Of a stretch of DNA of 64,000 nucleotides, positions 63,240-64,000 are shown in pieces. How positions within the stretch are numbered: position 1 is the stretch's first letter; each line of letters starts with the position of its first letter. The stretch comes from Pseudonocardia sp. CNS-004 (GTDB taxonomy: Bacteria > Actinomycetota > Actinomycetes > Mycobacteriales > Pseudonocardiaceae), in assembly GCA_001942185.1 (NCBI GenBank), contig MKJV01000098.1, positions 1 through 64,000 on the forward strand, written 5' to 3'. The notes under the pieces are model-generated. The model saw only the letters and a program-made list of their open reading frames with translations, did no database searches and was not told the DNA's origin. A program made the translations under genes and the position numbers.

Positions 63240-64000
63240 ATGGACGCGACCACGTCCCGGCGGGGCCTGGTCCCCGCGAGTTTCGTGCTGGGGGGTGCGC
63301 TGCTCTCCCTGATCGGGCTGAGCTGGGACATCCAGTGGCACAACGACGTGGGCCCGGACACGTTCTTCACGATGCCGCACCTGTTCCTGTACGCCGGTAG
63401 CGCGGTGGCCGGGTTCGCGAGCCTGGCCGTGGTGCTGTCGACCACGGCGGCGCAGCGCAGGGGAGAGCCCATCGATCCGGCCGTCGGTGGCCGGGCGGTC
63501 GGTGTGTTCGGCCGGACGTTCGCCGCGCCGGTCGGCTACCTGATCTCCGGGACGGGGGCGGCCGGGTTCCTGCTCTACGGGCTGTGGGACGAGTGGTGGC
63601 ACGGCCTGTACGGCTTCGACGTCACGATCGCCTCGCCGCCGCACATCGGGTTCCTGCTGTCGATCCAGATCACGATGGTCGGCGCGCTCGTCGTCTTCAT
63701 GGCGGCGCGGCGGGCCCGCTGGGGCGTGGTCGGCACGATGCTCAGCGCGGCCACGCTGATCGCGTTCAGCGTCGTGACGGTGATGGGTCTCGAGGCGCTG
63801 CCGGTCGACGAGGCCACCGTGGTGGGCGCAGGTGTGGTGTTCGTGTGCGTGGTCGTCGTGGTGATGTCCGCACGCGCCCTCGACGGGCGCGCCGCGGTCG
63901 GCGTCGTGGCCGCGGTGGCGGCGATGCAGGCGGTGCTGTGGTGGTTCTCGCCGTGGGCCACGGTGCTGTACGCCGATGCGATCGGGCTGCCGATGCGCGA
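63240..64000 (+). CDS. multi-pass membrane protein with conserved Trp/His motifs, runs off window
   Basis: 253 codons from ATG 63240 (GAGAGGAG upstream); the gene continues past the right edge. At least six helices are visible (VPASFVLGGALLSLIGLSWD, MPHLFLYAGSAVAGFASLAV, FAAPVGYLISGTGAAGFLLY and others). WDIQWHNDVGPDTFFTMPHL and WDEWWHGLYGFDVTIASPPH IGFLL form a duplicated W-D-x2-W-H ... (S/M)PPH pattern, suggesting a heme or metal site in the membrane. It is third in the operon after the FixH-like gene. Family not recognised. Confidence 0.7.
   Translation, partial: MDATTSRRGLVPASFVLGGALLSLIGLSWDIQWHNDVGPDTFFTMPHLFLYAGSAVAGFASLAVVLSTTAAQRRGEPIDPAVGGRAVGVFGRTFAAPVGYLISGTGAAGFLLYGLWDEWWHGLYGFDVTIASPPHIGFLLSIQITMVGALVVFMAARRARWGVVGTMLSAATLIAFSVVTVMGLEALPVDEATVVGAGVVFVCVVVVVMSARALDGRAAVGVVAAVAAMQAVLWWFSPWATVLYADAIGLPMR

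Noticed and set aside
1..64000. tRNA or rRNA genes, CRISPR arrays, phage structural genes, replication origin.
   Set aside because: I saw no cloverleaf-like sequence with a GTTC(A/G)A arm, no regularly spaced repeats, and no phage or replication genes. Weak tRNA-like structures could be missed by eye.

Overview
This 64 kb window is high-GC DNA (mostly GC-rich third codon positions, many GTG starts, ATGA/GTGA gene overlaps). It carries F420/PPOX-type enzymes, MmyB-type XRE regulators and many TetR/LysR/GntR regulators, and it looks like chromosome of a pseudonocardial-type actinobacterium. I see no rRNA, tRNA, CRISPR array, intact insertion sequence or prophage. The most important technical point is that about 30 single-base frame breaks, nearly all deletions in G/C-rich runs, interrupt some 25 otherwise well-conserved genes, including secDF and all but four genes of two clusters. 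I read most of these as sequencing or assembly errors. I therefore give whole-gene coordinates across the breaks and name the break in each entry.

Layout. 0-3.7 kb: start of a superoxide dismutase, small membrane proteins, a universal stress protein and an SDR oxidoreductase. 3.7-8.1 kb: a minus-strand unit of LysR regulator, MFS carrier, CaiB-type CoA-transferase and enoyl-CoA hydratase, suggesting CoA-linked catabolism of an imported acid. 8.2-9.3 kb: a scar zone with an MFS remnant, a cytidine-deaminase-fold gene, a truncated GntR regulator and a partial repeat. 9.4-13.3 kb: AraC and XRE regulators, an epimerase-like enzyme, a PPOX protein and small membrane proteins. 13.3-16.9 kb: sulfatase plus MFS carrier divergent from a FadR-type regulator with a palindromic operator. 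17 kb: abutting remnants that look like ilvY and ilvC. 17.6-21.1 kb: aldo-keto reductase, an EEP-domain membrane protein and a FAD amine oxidase-like enzyme. 21.1-22.7 kb: a gene-free repeat island. 22.7-31.2 kb: LysR/EamA, PucR, an MHS carrier, a VapBC-like pair and a prolyl-oligopeptidase/amidohydrolase operon.

31.6-38.8 kb is a coherent and possibly undescribed regulon. A TetR regulator lies among an ABC importer (ATPase, two permeases, NMT1/SsuA-like binding lipoprotein), an adenosine-deaminase-family enzyme co-translated with the importer, a TauD-type dioxygenase and a PhyH-type dioxygenase. The same palindrome (half-site GGTTGAACC) sits upstream of all three transcription units. The genes suggest import, deamination and oxidation of a nitrogenous compound, possibly a modified nucleobase or nucleoside; the substrate is not visible from sequence.

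38.9-42.5 kb: a MOSC protein and a fused SecDF. 42.6-50.6 kb is a nitrilase-associated cluster of the Nit1C / MSMEG_0565-0572 type: MSMEG_0572-like protein, radical SAM protein, fused GNAT/AIR-synthase-like protein, nitrilase, flavin oxidoreductase and glycosyltransferase. It also carries a second nitrilase paralogue in which both the catalytic Glu and Cys are Asp, and an amidohydrolase at its head. 50.8-61.3 kb: short regulator/enzyme units (UGT, TetR/alcohol dehydrogenase, three SDRs, an alpha/beta hydrolase with its nucleophile replaced by Ala, a truncated FAD hydroxylase, XRE/SnoaL/NmrA). 61.4 kb to the end: an operon of secreted and membrane proteins with His/Met-rich motifs, cut by the window edge.
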